The position numbers and the translations under genes are program-made. This document shows positions 28,437-38,456 of a stretch of 64,000 nt of DNA, one piece after another. The DNA comes from Prochlorococcus sp. AG-442-M23 (GTDB taxonomy: Bacteria; Cyanobacteriota; Cyanobacteriia; PCC-6307; Cyanobiaceae), in assembly GCA_003209655.1 (NCBI GenBank), contig QCPW01000005.1, forward strand, positions 62,001 through 126,000. Direction: 5' to 3'. Numbering within the stretch: the first letter of the stretch is position 1; each line of letters starts with the position of its first letter. The notes below the pieces were generated by a model, which saw only the letters and a program-made list of their open reading frames with translations, was not told the DNA's origin and did no database searches.

Positions 28437-31400
28437 TTATTTTGTCTCCATCCAATTATCTCCAATACCAATATCAACTAAAAGAGGCACATTCAATTTT
28501 ACACAATCTTCCATAGTCTTCTTCACTAATTTCGTCGTAATTTCCAGAGAATCTGGTTCAACTTCAAACAATAATTCATCATGTACTTGTAAAAGCATTT
28601 TTGCGGGGACATTCGTTTCTATGAATTTCTTATTAAGTTGAACCATTGCAATTTTAATAATGTCTGCACTTGAGCCCTGAATTGGTGCATTAGCTGCGGC
28701 TCTTAATGACTGTGCTTCCATGCCAGCTCTTCTTGCAGATTGCAGGTCAATTTCGTAAGGATCTTTCCCTATTAATCTTCCAAGTCCATTTTTGTCAAAC
28801 TTAAATTCTCTTTTTCGACCAAAAATTGTTTTTACATAACCTTTTGATAAGGCAAGCCTTTCTTGAAGTTCTAGAAATTTGAAAATTTTTGAATATCTTT
28901 CTTTGTATTTTATTAGGAATTCTTTTGCCTCTGGAGTACTTACTCCTGTTGAACGGGCAAACTTTTTTATACCCATACCATAGATAACTCCAAAGTTTAT
29001 TGTTTTCCCAACTCTCCTTTCGTCGGATGATATTTCTTCTTTCTCGAAAATTAATCTTGCAGTCAAAGAATGAATGTCATCATTTTTATGAAACGCATTA
29101 ATTAGTATTTCTTCATCCGCTAAGTGAGCAAGTATTCTTAATTCGATCTGAGAATAATCAGCTGATAAAAGTTTCCAATTTTTTTCAGGCAAGAATGCTT
29201 TTCTGATTCTCCTACTAAATTCAGTCCTAACTGGGATATTTTGAAGATTGGGATTGCTACTACTTAGTCTCCCAGTCGCTGTAGCAGCTTGATTAAAGTT
29301 TGTATGAACTCTACCTGTCTTTTCGTTAATAAGATTTGGAAGAGCATCAATATAGGTGCTAAGCAATTTGCTAAGAGTTCTGTGTTTTATCAAATGTTGG
29401 ATTATTTCATGTTCGTCAACTAATCTTTCAAGAACAACTGCATCTGTACTCCATCCTGTTTTTGTTTTCCGTGATTTTTTCTTATCCAAATTTAATTTTT
29501 CAAACAAGATCTCACCAAGTTGTTTTGGTGAAGATAGATTAAAAGTCTCCTCTGCTAATCCATAAACTTTACTTTCAATATTTTCTAAGGTGCTTTTTAG
29601 TTCTTTTGAGAGTTTATCTAAATAAGGGATGTCAATGGTTATTCCATTCATTTCCATTTGAGACAATACTGGCTCTAAGGGTAGCTCGATTTCTTCGAAC
29701 AATTTGATTAATTCATTTTTTTCTGTTGAAAATCTTTCTTTTAAAATTTTGACAATCTTAAAAGTTAGAAATACATCATAACCGCAGTAAATACTAGCTT
29801 CATCAATATCAACAAATGAAAAGTCTTTATTTTTCCCAACTGTTTCCTTAAATGAAGGAGGCTTAAATCCAAATAATCTAAAACTAATTTCACTTAACCC
29901 ATGCTTCTCCTGATTATTTAGAAGATAGTCTGCTAACAAGGTGTCAAAGGTTACTCCTTTAAGATCCAGTCCGTGATTAAAAAATATTTGCCTGTCAAAT
30001 TTAGAATTTTGGAGTGCCTTTTCTTTTTTTGGATCCTCTATCCAAGTTCTTAGTTTTGAGAAAACATTATCAATCGATAATTGATTGGGGGTCTCTTTTT
30101 TTGTTTGATGACCAAGAGGTATATAAAATAAATCATCACTTTCTTCTCCAAGACATAGTCCTATCCCGACAAGTTCCGCATCGATTGGATTTAAACTATT
30201 AGTCTCTGTATCTAAAGAAACTATCTCATTGGTCTTTTCTAATCTTTGAATTAATTTATCAAGTAATTCAAAATCATTTACAACAGTTACTATAATTTTA
30301 GGGATTTTATTTTCACTATTTTTTAATTCACTTTTACTAGAAACCTTTGGATCTTTCTCCTCCTCTTTAGCGACGTTATTTTTGTCAAAACCACCTTTAC
30401 TAAAAGTTGAATTGAAAATATCAATTTGCCTTACTAGAGTTGATAGTTCTAGTTTTTGCAGAGACTCTGAAAGAAGTTCTCTATTTATATCTTTTAATTC
30501 ATAACCTTCACTTAATGTCAAAGGTACTTCAGTGTTGATTTTTGCTAAATCCCTTGATAGATAAGCATTATGCTTATCATTTTTAAGCTTTTCTATAACT
30601 GAACCTTTTATGTATCCTTTATATTTTTTATCTTTGTCTTGCTGAATCTTTTCCAAGGACTGATAGATCCCATCAAGCGTATCGTTTTCTTTTAGTAGAT
30701 TAATCGCAGTTTTTGGACCTACCCCTTTAATCCCAGGAATATTATCAGAACTATCTCCTGTTAAAGCTTTTAAATCAACGACTCTTTCTGGAGTAACACC
30801 TAATTTTTCTTTTACTCCATTTTCATTCATTAGGGTTGGATTACCACTTTTCGCATATGGACCACCACCCATGTAAAGGACATAAATATCTTTTTGATCA
30901 TCAACTAATTGAAATAAATCGCGATCACCAGAAAGAATATTTACACACCAACCTTTAGAAGATGCATCATTTGCAATTGTGCCCAATAGATCATCAGCTT
31001 CAAATGCAGTAATTTGAGCAATTTCAAAATCACTATTAACAACTTGCCCATCTTCGACAAATAAAATAGACTTCTCCGTAACTTTAATAGTTTGTACTTG
31101 ATCTGAACTATTGGTATTAGGAATTATCTTTAAGAAAAAATCATTTTCAGCTTGAGTTACTACAGGTGCAAAGGGAACTTTATAAAATTTGGTTTTGGCT
31201 TCAGGACTAAATTCTACTTTCCCATTAATATTTGAAGATACAATTCCTCCTGGAGATTTAAGAATTGGAAGGTTAAGGCTATCTTTCAAGATTAGTTCTA
31301 ATTGTTCAACATCTTTAAAAAACTCATCAGGTGCAACTCCTCTATTAGCTTTATAACTAAAGTCCTCAACATGCCTGAAAGTAGGTTTTTCTGTATCAAA

Positions 31401-31610
31401 TGTAATACAAACCCCCTCAGGACTAATATTTTTGCAATTATCCAAAAGGCTTTTTAGAAAACCATAGGTAACACTTGTTGGAAATCCCTCTTTGGTAGTT
31501 AAACCTCCATCAATACCTTTGCTAAATGCATAGAAACTTCTAAAAGCAAGTGAATGACCATCTACTAAAAGTAAAATTGGTTTTTTAGAGTTTTCAGATT
31601 TTAAACTCAT
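28437..31610 (-). CDS. polA: DNA polymerase I with an insertion in the 5'-nuclease domain
   Basis: A 1057-residue polymerase with 5'-nuclease (residues ~10-380; LLLVDGHSLAFRSFYAF, GDSSDNIPGIKGVGPKTA), 3'-5' exonuclease (VSLDTETNSLNP, LADYLLNNQEKHGL) and polymerase domains (LLSADYSQIELRILAH, KTINFGVIYGMG, LLQVHDELLFEV). The exonuclease DxE is retained, so proofreading is expected. It is about 100 residues longer than typical homologues. An extra ~80 residues sit between SLNLPIL (about 111-117) and FEADDLLGT (about 203). It overlaps the upstream membrane-fusion gene by 4 bases. Confidence 0.95.
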   Translation of the reverse strand: MSLKSENSKKPILLLVDGHSLAFRSFYAFSKGIDGGLTTKEGFPTSVTYGFLKSLLDNCKNISPEGVCITFDTEKPTFRHVEDFSYKANRGVAPDEFFKDVEQLELILKDSLNLPILKSPGGIVSSNINGKVEFSPEAKTKFYKVPFAPVVTQAENDFFLKIIPNTNSSDQVQTIKVTEKSILFVEDGQVVNSDFEIAQITAFEADDLLGTIANDASSKGWCVNILSGDRDLFQLVDDQKDIYVLYMGGGPYAKSGNPTLMNENGVKEKLGVTPERVVDLKALTGDSSDNIPGIKGVGPKTAINLLKENDTLDGIYQSLEKIQQDKDKKYKGYIKGSVIEKLKNDKHNAYLSRDLAKINTEVPLTLSEGYELKDINRELLSESLQKLELSTLVRQIDIFNSTFSKGGFDKNNVAKEEEKDPKVSSKSELKNSENKIPKIIVTVVNDFELLDKLIQRLEKTNEIVSLDTETNSLNPIDAELVGIGLCLGEESDDLFYIPLGHQTKKETPNQLSIDNVFSKLRTWIEDPKKEKALQNSKFDRQIFFNHGLDLKGVTFDTLLADYLLNNQEKHGLSEISFRLFGFKPPSFKETVGKNKDFSFVDIDEASIYCGYDVFLTFKIVKILKERFSTEKNELIKLFEEIELPLEPVLSQMEMNGITIDIPYLDKLSKELKSTLENIESKVYGLAEETFNLSSPKQLGEILFEKLNLDKKKSRKTKTGWSTDAVVLERLVDEHEIIQHLIKHRTLSKLLSTYIDALPNLINEKTGRVHTNFNQAATATGRLSSSNPNLQNIPVRTEFSRRIRKAFLPEKNWKLLSADYSQIELRILAHLADEEILINAFHKNDDIHSLTARLIFEKEEISSDERRVGKTINFGVIYGMGIKKFARSTGVSTPEAKEFLIKYKERYSKIFKFLELQERLALSKGYVKTIFGRKREFKFDKNGLGRLIGKDPYEIDLQSARRAGMEAQSLRAAANAPIQGSSADIIKIAMVQLNKKFIETNVPAKMLLQVHDELLFEVEPDSLEITTKLVKKTMEDCVKLNVPLLVDIGIGDNWMETK

Positions 31611-32668
31611 TTTCTTTTCTTAGACCAAGGTGGAATATCAATAAAGATTTGCTCTCCAGGTTCTAGTCCATCAATTACTGAAGTTTTATTTCCACTACTG
31701 ATACCAATTTCGATTTTTTCAAATTTGGGAGAGTTATTTTTATCTACTTTTAAGACACCTTTTTCACCTTTTTCAGTAACAATCGAAACTGTTGGTACCA
31801 AGATTTTTTCTTCATTACTTTTAACTTTAAATTCAAGATCAGCAGTCATTCCAATTTTAATTTCTTCAGAAATGTCTTTAAATTTTAAAGTCACTTCAAA
31901 TGAGGTGACATTATTATCTTTAACTGCTCTTTCAGCTATTTTTTTTACAGTTGCACTGTATTTATTTGAGGGATAAGCTTCTATTCTTACAGATGCTTTT
32001 TGACCTATTTTTATTCTTCCAATATCGCTCTCTGGAACTTTAGCAATAATTTCAATACCCTCTGATAATTCAAAAATAAAGTTTTTGGCTTTAGAGTCTG
32101 AACTTAAATTTGAACTAGGAGTAACGTATGAGCCTATTTCTGCATATACAGCTGTTATTTTCCCTGGATATGGAGCTTTTATTAAATAAAAATTTTTTTC
32201 AGCTTTCGCATCACTAAATTTTGCTTCGCTTGTATTGTATTTGGTTTTGTAGCTTTCATAATCTTCTTTACTAACTGCTCCCTCTTTAAATAAAAATTCT
32301 CTTCTTAAATATTCAGATTTTTGTTTTTTGAAATTTAACTCAAGTTCTTCAAGCTTATAGATGAAATCCTCATCATCGAGAGTAGCCAAAATTTGACCTT
32401 TTTCTACGAGATCTCCTTCTATCACTTTGATTTCTTCTATTATTCCTTGTTTCCTTGGACCAATATTACTTGTTCTAGAGGCTTTAACTTCTCCACTAGT
32501 ATTTATTGATTCAGAAAGAATTCCCTTCTCAACGGAAACGACAAAATTGGAGATGTCTTTTGATTTACTTTTCTTAAAGGAATTACTTAAAAAAACAAAA
32601 AATGTCGCAAGTACAATTAATAAAATTCCACTTTTTATATTTAAAAATTTTTTTATCAAATTAAGCAT
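31607..32668 (-). CDS. Membrane fusion protein of a tripartite or MacA-like exporter (HlyD family)
   Basis: A 353-residue periplasmic adaptor. An N-terminal membrane anchor (GILLIVLATFFVFL) is followed by a lipoyl-like half (ARTSNIGPRKQGIIEEIKVI, EGDLVEKGQILATLDDEDF), a short coiled-coil hairpin, the second lipoyl half (IKAPYPGKITAVYAEIGSYV) and the beta-barrel and membrane-proximal domains. No ABC or RND partner is adjacent; the next gene is polA, with which it overlaps by 4 bases (ATGA type). Confidence 0.85.
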   Translation of the reverse strand: MLNLIKKFLNIKSGILLIVLATFFVFLSNSFKKSKSKDISNFVVSVEKGILSESINTSGEVKASRTSNIGPRKQGIIEEIKVIEGDLVEKGQILATLDDEDFIYKLEELELNFKKQKSEYLRREFLFKEGAVSKEDYESYKTKYNTSEAKFSDAKAEKNFYLIKAPYPGKITAVYAEIGSYVTPSSNLSSDSKAKNFIFELSEGIEIIAKVPESDIGRIKIGQKASVRIEAYPSNKYSATVKKIAERAVKDNNVTSFEVTLKFKDISEEIKIGMTADLEFKVKSNEEKILVPTVSIVTEKGEKGVLKVDKNNSPKFEKIEIGISSGNKTSVIDGLEPGEQIFIDIPPWSKKRK

Positions 32669-32816
32669 ATTTTTTTAGTAAGCAAGCTATTAAGGATACT
32701 TAAAAACTATAGTGAATAATCGAAACGATTATGATTAACTTATCCATGAATGGTTAAGTAAACTATATATTACTAGAGGATGATTCTTTGACTAATTTAT
32801 CTATAAATTTTTTCAA

Positions 32817-33908
32817 ATGTTAAAAGCCGGTATTATTGGATTACCAAATGTTGGTAAATCAACTTTATTTAATGCACTTGTTGAAAATGCAAAAGCTCAA
32901 GCTGCAAACTTTCCCTTTTGTACAATTGAGCCTAATAAAGGTATTGTTTCAGTCCCTGATCCAAGGCTTGAAGAATTGGCAACTTTAAGTGATAGTGAAA
33001 ATATTATCCCCACGAAGATTGAATTTGTCGATATTGCAGGCCTTGTAAAAGGTGCAAGTAAAGGAGAAGGTTTAGGAAATAAGTTCCTATCTAATATTAG
33101 AGAAGTTGATGCAATTGTGCACGTCGTAAGATGTTTTGAGGATACTGAAGTAATTCATGTTTCAGGGAAGATTGATCCTTTAGATGATATTGAAATTATT
33201 AATTTGGAGCTAAATTTGGCTGATTTATCTCAGTTACAAAAAAGAAGAGAAAGAATAAAAAAACAAGTTAAAACCAGTAAAGAGGCATCTCAAGAAGATT
33301 CTTTATTAGAAAAAATTGAGGATGAGTTACAGAAAGGTCTTTCAGTTAGATCAATACCTTTGAGCGATGAAGAAAATTTAATGATTAAACAATTAGGATT
33401 CCTCACTGCAAAACCAATTGTATATGCGACGAATTTAAATGAAAATGATTTAGCTGAAGGTAATGATTTCTCTTCAAAAGTTCAGTGTTTTGCAAAAAAT
33501 GAAAATACGGAATGTATTAAAATTTCAGCACAAGTTGAATCAGAATTAATTGAGTTAGAACCTGAGGATAAAAAAGATTATCTTATTGGTTTAGGTGTAG
33601 AGGAAGGCGGATTGAAGTCTTTAATAAAATCTACCTATAAATTGTTAGGACTAAAAACTTATTTTACAACTGGAGAAAAAGAGACTAAAGCTTGGACGAT
33701 AAAAGATGGGATGACTGCGCCCCAAGCTGCAGGAGTCATACACACAGATTTTGAAAAAGGATTTATTAGAGCTCAGACGATTTCATATCAAAACCTAATA
33801 GATTCAGGATCGATTCTTAATGCAAAGAATAAAGGTTTACTAAGAAGTGAAGGTAAGGAATATGTTGTAAATGAGGGTGATGTTATGGAGTTTTTGTTTA
33901 ATGTTTAG
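32817..33908 (+). CDS. ychF: Redox-regulated ATPase/GTPase YchF (OLA1 family)
   Basis: A 363-residue Obg-related NTPase. G1 motif GLPNVGKSTLFNALVENAKAQ, the switch text FCTIEPNKGIVSVPDPRL, G3 FVDIAGLVKGASKGEGLGNKFL, G4-equivalent YATNLNEND (the NxxE variant that favours ATP), and a C-terminal TGS domain ending GDVMEFLFNV. Full length. It binds ribosomes and has roles in stress response. Divergent from the membrane-fusion gene. Confidence 0.97.
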   Translation: MLKAGIIGLPNVGKSTLFNALVENAKAQAANFPFCTIEPNKGIVSVPDPRLEELATLSDSENIIPTKIEFVDIAGLVKGASKGEGLGNKFLSNIREVDAIVHVVRCFEDTEVIHVSGKIDPLDDIEIINLELNLADLSQLQKRRERIKKQVKTSKEASQEDSLLEKIEDELQKGLSVRSIPLSDEENLMIKQLGFLTAKPIVYATNLNENDLAEGNDFSSKVQCFAKNENTECIKISAQVESELIELEPEDKKDYLIGLGVEEGGLKSLIKSTYKLLGLKTYFTTGEKETKAWTIKDGMTAPQAAGVIHTDFEKGFIRAQTISYQNLIDSGSILNAKNKGLLRSEGKEYVVNEGDVMEFLFNV

Positions 33909-34027
33909 TTTGTCTTTCAATTTTGATGTTTTTATTATTTTAATTAATATTTAATTTAAAGTGATTTTCAATTGGACAAACAAAAAATATAGTACAAAAC
34001 TTTTTAATAAAAACTATGATTAAAAAC

Positions 34028-34978
34028 TTATTCTTCTTGCAAAAGATTTTCAATTTTTTCAAGTAAGCTAACTACATTTAATCCTAAATTTAAATCTCTT
34101 AAATTTAAATTTTTAGAATATATGTCCTCTACAAATTCATCAATTAAAATGTCCAGTGCATTATTGCCGTAATTTCTATCATAGATTGTTTTATTTTTGT
34201 TAATTTCCTTTCTTTGAAAGGTTTTATTTTCTTGAAGATTTTTGTATTTTATTGGATCAAAAATATATGAATGATTTTCATAATTTAATCTAAGAATTCT
34301 TTTTTTATTTTCCATTAGATTACCAATATTAATTTCTGCATACTTTTGGTTTTTAAAATTAAGAGTTATCCCAAGGTTTGAAGCTTCTATTCCATTTATC
34401 AATTCTTTTTTAATAATTTGTGCTTTTATATTTGTTGGATATTCACCAATAATATCAAGACACATAGATAAATCATGTGGTCCCCAATCCCATAGAGAAG
34501 ATACATCTTCCCTAAATGGTCCATAATTTCCCCCTGTAGAAAAAATTGATTTTAAGTTCGTTTCATTAAGGATTTGTTTTTTTAATAATCTGTATAAAGG
34601 ATGATAAAGATATACATGATTAACTTTTACGTTGACTTTATGTTTTTTTGAAAGTTCCAAAAATGATCTAGCATCTTCTAAATTTAATGTAATTGGTTTC
34701 TCTATAATCACTGGTTTACCATTTTTAATTGCTTCTGATGCAATTTCAAAATGCGTTTTAGGAGGCGTAGCGATAATTATTCCATCAATCTCAGACGAAA
34801 GTGTTATGTCATGCCAATTATCAGTGACTTCATAATCTTTTAACAAATTTCTCTTATCTTTTAAATTTTGGCATGCAATTTTTTTTAAAGAAACTCCCTT
34901 TTTTTTCTTTAGGGTATTTATGTAATTCTTACCCCATTTCCCAGCTCCTATAAGTCCAATTCTTATCTCATTGGACAC
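34028..34978 (-). CDS. Gfo/Idh/MocA family NAD(P)-dependent sugar oxidoreductase
   Basis: A 316-residue enzyme when started at GTG 34978, one base after the stop of the upstream epimerase. A longer reading frame up to 35047 would overlap that gene and add residues before the Rossmann motif, so I prefer the GTG. Motifs: IRIGLIGAGKWGKNYINTL (NAD), IIATPPKTHFEIASEAIKNG, the family EKPI signature VIIEKPITLNL, and WDWGPHDLSMCLDIIG with the likely catalytic histidine. Last gene of the surface-sugar operon, probably acting on a nucleotide sugar. Confidence 0.85.
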   Translation of the reverse strand: MSNEIRIGLIGAGKWGKNYINTLKKKKGVSLKKIACQNLKDKRNLLKDYEVTDNWHDITLSSEIDGIIIATPPKTHFEIASEAIKNGKPVIIEKPITLNLEDARSFLELSKKHKVNVKVNHVYLYHPLYRLLKKQILNETNLKSIFSTGGNYGPFREDVSSLWDWGPHDLSMCLDIIGEYPTNIKAQIIKKELINGIEASNLGITLNFKNQKYAEINIGNLMENKKRILRLNYENHSYIFDPIKYKNLQENKTFQRKEINKNKTIYDRNYGNNALDILIDEFVEDIYSKNLNLRDLNLGLNVVSLLEKIENLLQEE

Positions 34979-34979
34979 C

Positions 34980-36041
34980 TTATTGTTTTCCCGTATATAC
35001 TCTGTCAGACCATTGGATAAATCTTTTAAGACCATCATTAATATCAATCTTAGGACTATATTTAACTTGGATTTTTGCTTTTAGTATGTCGGGACATCTT
35101 CTGTTCGGTTCATCTGCAGGATAACTATCTGGATAAGCAACTTTATTACATTGAACTTTCTTACCTAAAATAAGTTCAATTTTTTCAATTAACTCGGTAA
35201 CAGAAAGTTCTGGTTCAGGATTTCCGATATTATATGCTTCACCAGGGACTCCATTTAAAATTACGCGAATGAATCCCTCCATAGCATCAGTGATATAACA
35301 GAAAGTTCTTGTTTGATTCCCTGTACCATATATTTGCAGTGGTATATTCCCTTTAATTCTACTAGTGAAATTCGGCAAAACTCTATAGTCAGTTTCTTGC
35401 ATCCCAGGACCAAAAACGTTAAATGGACGTATAGTATTAGTACATATACCTTTTAAATTGTGATAAATATTGCATAGTGTTTCACCTACTCTTTTACTCT
35501 CGTCGTAACATGCTCTTGGACCATTACAAGATACATTACCTCTGTAGCTTTCTTTTGTAGGAATGTTTTTTGGATCGGGGTCTCCGTAAATCTCTGAAGA
35601 TGAAAAAAATGTTAATCTTGCAGCGTTTGCTTCAGCTAATTCGAGCATATTTTGTGTTCCTTTTATAGCAACTTCTAAGGTTTCTAATGGATAGGCACGA
35701 TAATAGTATGGACTTGCAATTCCAGCAGCATGAATTATAAAATCAACTGGTTTATTCAATGTAAATTTTTTAATAACATTATGGTTTATAAATTCTATAT
35801 TTTTATAAACAGGTATTTCAGCACCCTCTCTCCCTGCGGTAATTAAATTATCTAAGACTATTACTTTAACTTTATCTTTAAGAACTTTTTCATTTAAAAA
35901 ATTAAAAATTTCCATAAAATATCTTCCTAGGAAACCTCTCCCACCAGTGAGTAATACAGTTTTACCTGCGAATTGATTTGAAACATCGCTTAAATTAGCT
36001 ACAATTTGTTCAATATCATTTAACAGTAAGAATTCACTCAT
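34980..36041 (-). CDS. NAD-dependent nucleotide-sugar epimerase/decarboxylase (extended SDR)
   Basis: A 353-residue protein started at ATG 36041, one base after the preceding methyltransferase gene. NAD motif TVLLTGGRGFLGRYF, catalytic Ser-Ser and Tyr-x3-Lys in FFSSSEIYGDP and CYDESKRVGETLC, and the substrate loop RPFNVFGPGMQETDYRVLP. The sequence is closest in style to UDP-glucuronate decarboxylase and dTDP-glucose-type enzymes. The exact sugar is undetermined. Part of a five-gene operon with gaps of 1-13 bases. Confidence 0.9.
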   Translation of the reverse strand: MSEFLLLNDIEQIVANLSDVSNQFAGKTVLLTGGRGFLGRYFMEIFNFLNEKVLKDKVKVIVLDNLITAGREGAEIPVYKNIEFINHNVIKKFTLNKPVDFIIHAAGIASPYYYRAYPLETLEVAIKGTQNMLELAEANAARLTFFSSSEIYGDPDPKNIPTKESYRGNVSCNGPRACYDESKRVGETLCNIYHNLKGICTNTIRPFNVFGPGMQETDYRVLPNFTSRIKGNIPLQIYGTGNQTRTFCYITDAMEGFIRVILNGVPGEAYNIGNPEPELSVTELIEKIELILGKKVQCNKVAYPDSYPADEPNRRCPDILKAKIQVKYSPKIDINDGLKRFIQWSDRVYTGKQ

Positions 36042-36042
36042 T

Positions 36043-37281
36043 TTAAATAATTTGTAAATTTGGAAGGGGAACAATAAATTTACCTCCTGACTCAGCAAAT
36101 TCGCGATTCTTTTTGATAATAGAATCTGCGAAGTTCCAAGCAAGAATTAATAAATAGTCAGGCTTTAGTTCATTTATTGAAGAGGATGCAAGAATTGGTA
36201 TATTCAATCCAGGGCTATAAAGCCCCTGCTTTAATGGACTATCATCAACGATAAAATCCAAAACATTTTCTTCAAGCTCAAACTCATACATTAATGTTGT
36301 TGCCTTAGCTGGAGCTCCAAATCCAGCGATTGATTTATTTTGAGCTTTTATCTTTTTGATAAAATTTCTGAGTTCTTTTTTTCTTTCCCTGATATTATTT
36401 GCAAAATTCATAAATGTCTTTTTGTCATGTAAGGCAAGTGATTTTTCCAAATCTAAGAGATTTTTAACCGAACTATTAATTGGTCTTTTATCTCCACTAT
36501 TCTTAACTACGCATCTAATTGATCCACCATGGGTATTTACTCTTGAAGCATCAATTAATTCCATATTATTTCTTTGAAAAAATTTAACTAAGGGTAATAC
36601 AGAATGATACGATAGATGCTCGTGATAAATAGTATCGAATAAGGTTTTTTGATAAACATCTACTAAATATGAAACTTCAAAAATAAATAAACCTTCTTTA
36701 GATAGTAAATTTTTTACTGCTTTCGTTATACCTATTAAATCATCAGAATGTGCAAAGACATTATTTGCAGTTATTAAGGAAGCAGTTGAATATTGTTCCT
36801 TGATTTTGATTGATGTATTTAAGTTAAAAAATTCATTAATTGTATGTATTCCATCTTCTTGTGCTTTTTTCGAAATATCAATTGCAGGATCAACTCCAAT
36901 CGTTGAGTAACCCATTTTCTGAAAAAATTTAAGAAAAGTTCCATCATTTGAACCAATATCTAGTATGTAACTTTTAATTGAAGGTCTATATGTTTCTATT
37001 ATGGATTTGGCATAATTTGAAAAATGTTCAACAAAAACTGGAGAAGTACCTGAAACATAAACATAATTTTCGAAAAGCTCTACTGGATTAACCACTTCTA
37101 CAAGTTGAACATGAGTGCAATTTTCACAGAAAAACAACTCTAATGGGTATTTTGGTTGTTCATATTTCGTATTTTCTTTTGATACAAAAGCATTAGCAGG
37201 AGGAGTTGAAGCTAATTTGAGTATGGAAGCAAGTTTTGAAGATCCACATAATCTACAAACTGCCTTATTTTTTATTTTCAT
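36043..37281 (-). CDS. Sugar C-methyltransferase (zinc-binding, NovU/TylC3 type)
   Basis: A 412-residue SAM-dependent methyltransferase. The N-terminal zinc module is CRLCGSSKLASILKL with CENCTHVQLVEVV. The SAM motif is ILDIGSNDGTFLKFFQKMG. The central EVSYLVDVYQKTLFDTIYHEHLSYH and the C-terminal GFGAPAKATTLMYEF match sugar C-3/C-5 methyltransferases that make branched deoxysugars. With the neighbouring epimerase and oxidoreductase it suggests synthesis of a methyl-branched sugar for the cell surface. Confidence 0.9.
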   Translation of the reverse strand: MKIKNKAVCRLCGSSKLASILKLASTPPANAFVSKENTKYEQPKYPLELFFCENCTHVQLVEVVNPVELFENYVYVSGTSPVFVEHFSNYAKSIIETYRPSIKSYILDIGSNDGTFLKFFQKMGYSTIGVDPAIDISKKAQEDGIHTINEFFNLNTSIKIKEQYSTASLITANNVFAHSDDLIGITKAVKNLLSKEGLFIFEVSYLVDVYQKTLFDTIYHEHLSYHSVLPLVKFFQRNNMELIDASRVNTHGGSIRCVVKNSGDKRPINSSVKNLLDLEKSLALHDKKTFMNFANNIRERKKELRNFIKKIKAQNKSIAGFGAPAKATTLMYEFELEENVLDFIVDDSPLKQGLYSPGLNIPILASSSINELKPDYLLILAWNFADSIIKKNREFAESGGKFIVPLPNLQII

Positions 37282-37282
37282 T

Positions 37283-37747
37283 TTAATCGCCTGGCTTCCA
37301 AGAAATTGAATTGCTAGGGTCTATTAAGTTTGTTCTAATAACATCTAATTCATATGTTTCTTGATCTCGAGGATTTCTTGAAAGAGTTAAAAATAATGTG
37401 TCTTCAGGAAACTTCATACAATGTTCAACTAAAGGAGGAGTGAAGACCATATTACCTTTTTCTACGATAAGTAGTTCTGGTGTTTTATCTGAATTTAAAT
37501 CTTTATGGTAATATTCTATCTTTCCTGAGATTACATAACAGTAATGCCAGTCAGTTTTGTGGTAATGGTTAGCTCTTAAAGAACCTGCTTTTGAATGAAT
37601 CATAACAGCGCTTTTCATTATTGAATCAACCAAAGGCTGAATTGATCCTCTTAAATCCACAAAAGGTTTTTCTAAATTGACTAATGGATTTTTTGGCCAA
37701 CCCTTCATTTCTTCTTCTGTTAAAGGTGGGATTTTGGAGGGGTTCAT
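37283..37747 (-). CDS. Cupin protein of a sugar-modification operon
   Basis: A 154-residue single-domain cupin. The metal-binding motif is in RANHYHKTDWHYCYVISGKIEYY (HxH and later residues), and the second motif is FTPPLVEHCMKF. Similar cupins act as dTDP-sugar isomerases or epimerases next to sugar-biosynthesis genes. No catalytic assignment is possible by eye. It is one base from the methyltransferase gene and 13 from the glycosyltransferase. Confidence 0.8.
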   Translation of the reverse strand: MNPSKIPPLTEEEMKGWPKNPLVNLEKPFVDLRGSIQPLVDSIMKSAVMIHSKAGSLRANHYHKTDWHYCYVISGKIEYYHKDLNSDKTPELLIVEKGNMVFTPPLVEHCMKFPEDTLFLTLSRNPRDQETYELDVIRTNLIDPSNSISWKPGD

Positions 37748-37760
37748 AAAATATTTTTAA

Positions 37761-38456
37761 TTAACGAAAAATTCTTTTTAAGATTATTGTCAATAAAACA
37801 GTTATAGCATTATGAGGTCTTATTTTCTTTCCTTCTTCATATGTTCTTCCATAATAATTAATTGGAACTTCATAATAAGAACTACTTTTTGATACTACTG
37901 TTGAAAGGATTTCCGCGTGCTGTTCCCACCCTCTTGTCAATAAGCTATTTGGATTTACTAAATCTCTTTTGAAAACTACGTAACAACTATAAATATCAGT
38001 AAAAGTAGTATTGTTCATTATGTTAAATAAAAGAGTTATAAATTTATTTCCTACTTTATGCCAAAAATAATAAACTCTAGTTAATTGGGAGGCCGATAAT
38101 CTACTCCCTATTACTAAATCAGCATCGAAAAGCAAAACTGGTTCAAGGAGTTTCTTATAATCTTTAGGGTCATATTCAAGGTCTGCATCTTGAAATAATA
38201 TATATTTCCCCGAGGCTTTTATAAGACCTTTTTTTACTGCTTCCCCTTTTCCGCTATTTTGGGGGAGTTTAATCAGTTTGTCGAATAAATCTTTATTTTT
38301 TTCTAATAAATTTAATGTTTTATCAGTTGAACAATCATCTATTACTATGACCTCTTTATTTACTCCTTCAATTTCAACATCAGCAACTTTTTCTAAGATT
38401 TTTATTATGGTATTTTCTTCATTATAGGCAGGTATAATTATTGAAAGTTTTATCAT
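37761..38456 (-). CDS. Family 2 glycosyltransferase, dolichol-phosphate-mannose-synthase-like
   Basis: A 231-residue cytoplasmic transferase. KLSIIIPAYNEENTIIKILE and EVIVIDDCSTDKTL are the family N-terminus; the metal-binding motif is FQDADLEYDP; NSGKGEAVKKGLIKASG matches the DPM1-like subgroup. It probably loads a sugar on a polyprenyl phosphate or onto a glycan. First gene of the operon running to 34028. Confidence 0.9.
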   Translation of the reverse strand: MIKLSIIIPAYNEENTIIKILEKVADVEIEGVNKEVIVIDDCSTDKTLNLLEKNKDLFDKLIKLPQNSGKGEAVKKGLIKASGKYILFQDADLEYDPKDYKKLLEPVLLFDADLVIGSRLSASQLTRVYYFWHKVGNKFITLLFNIMNNTTFTDIYSCYVVFKRDLVNPNSLLTRGWEQHAEILSTVVSKSSSYYEVPINYYGRTYEEGKKIRPHNAITVLLTIILKRIFR

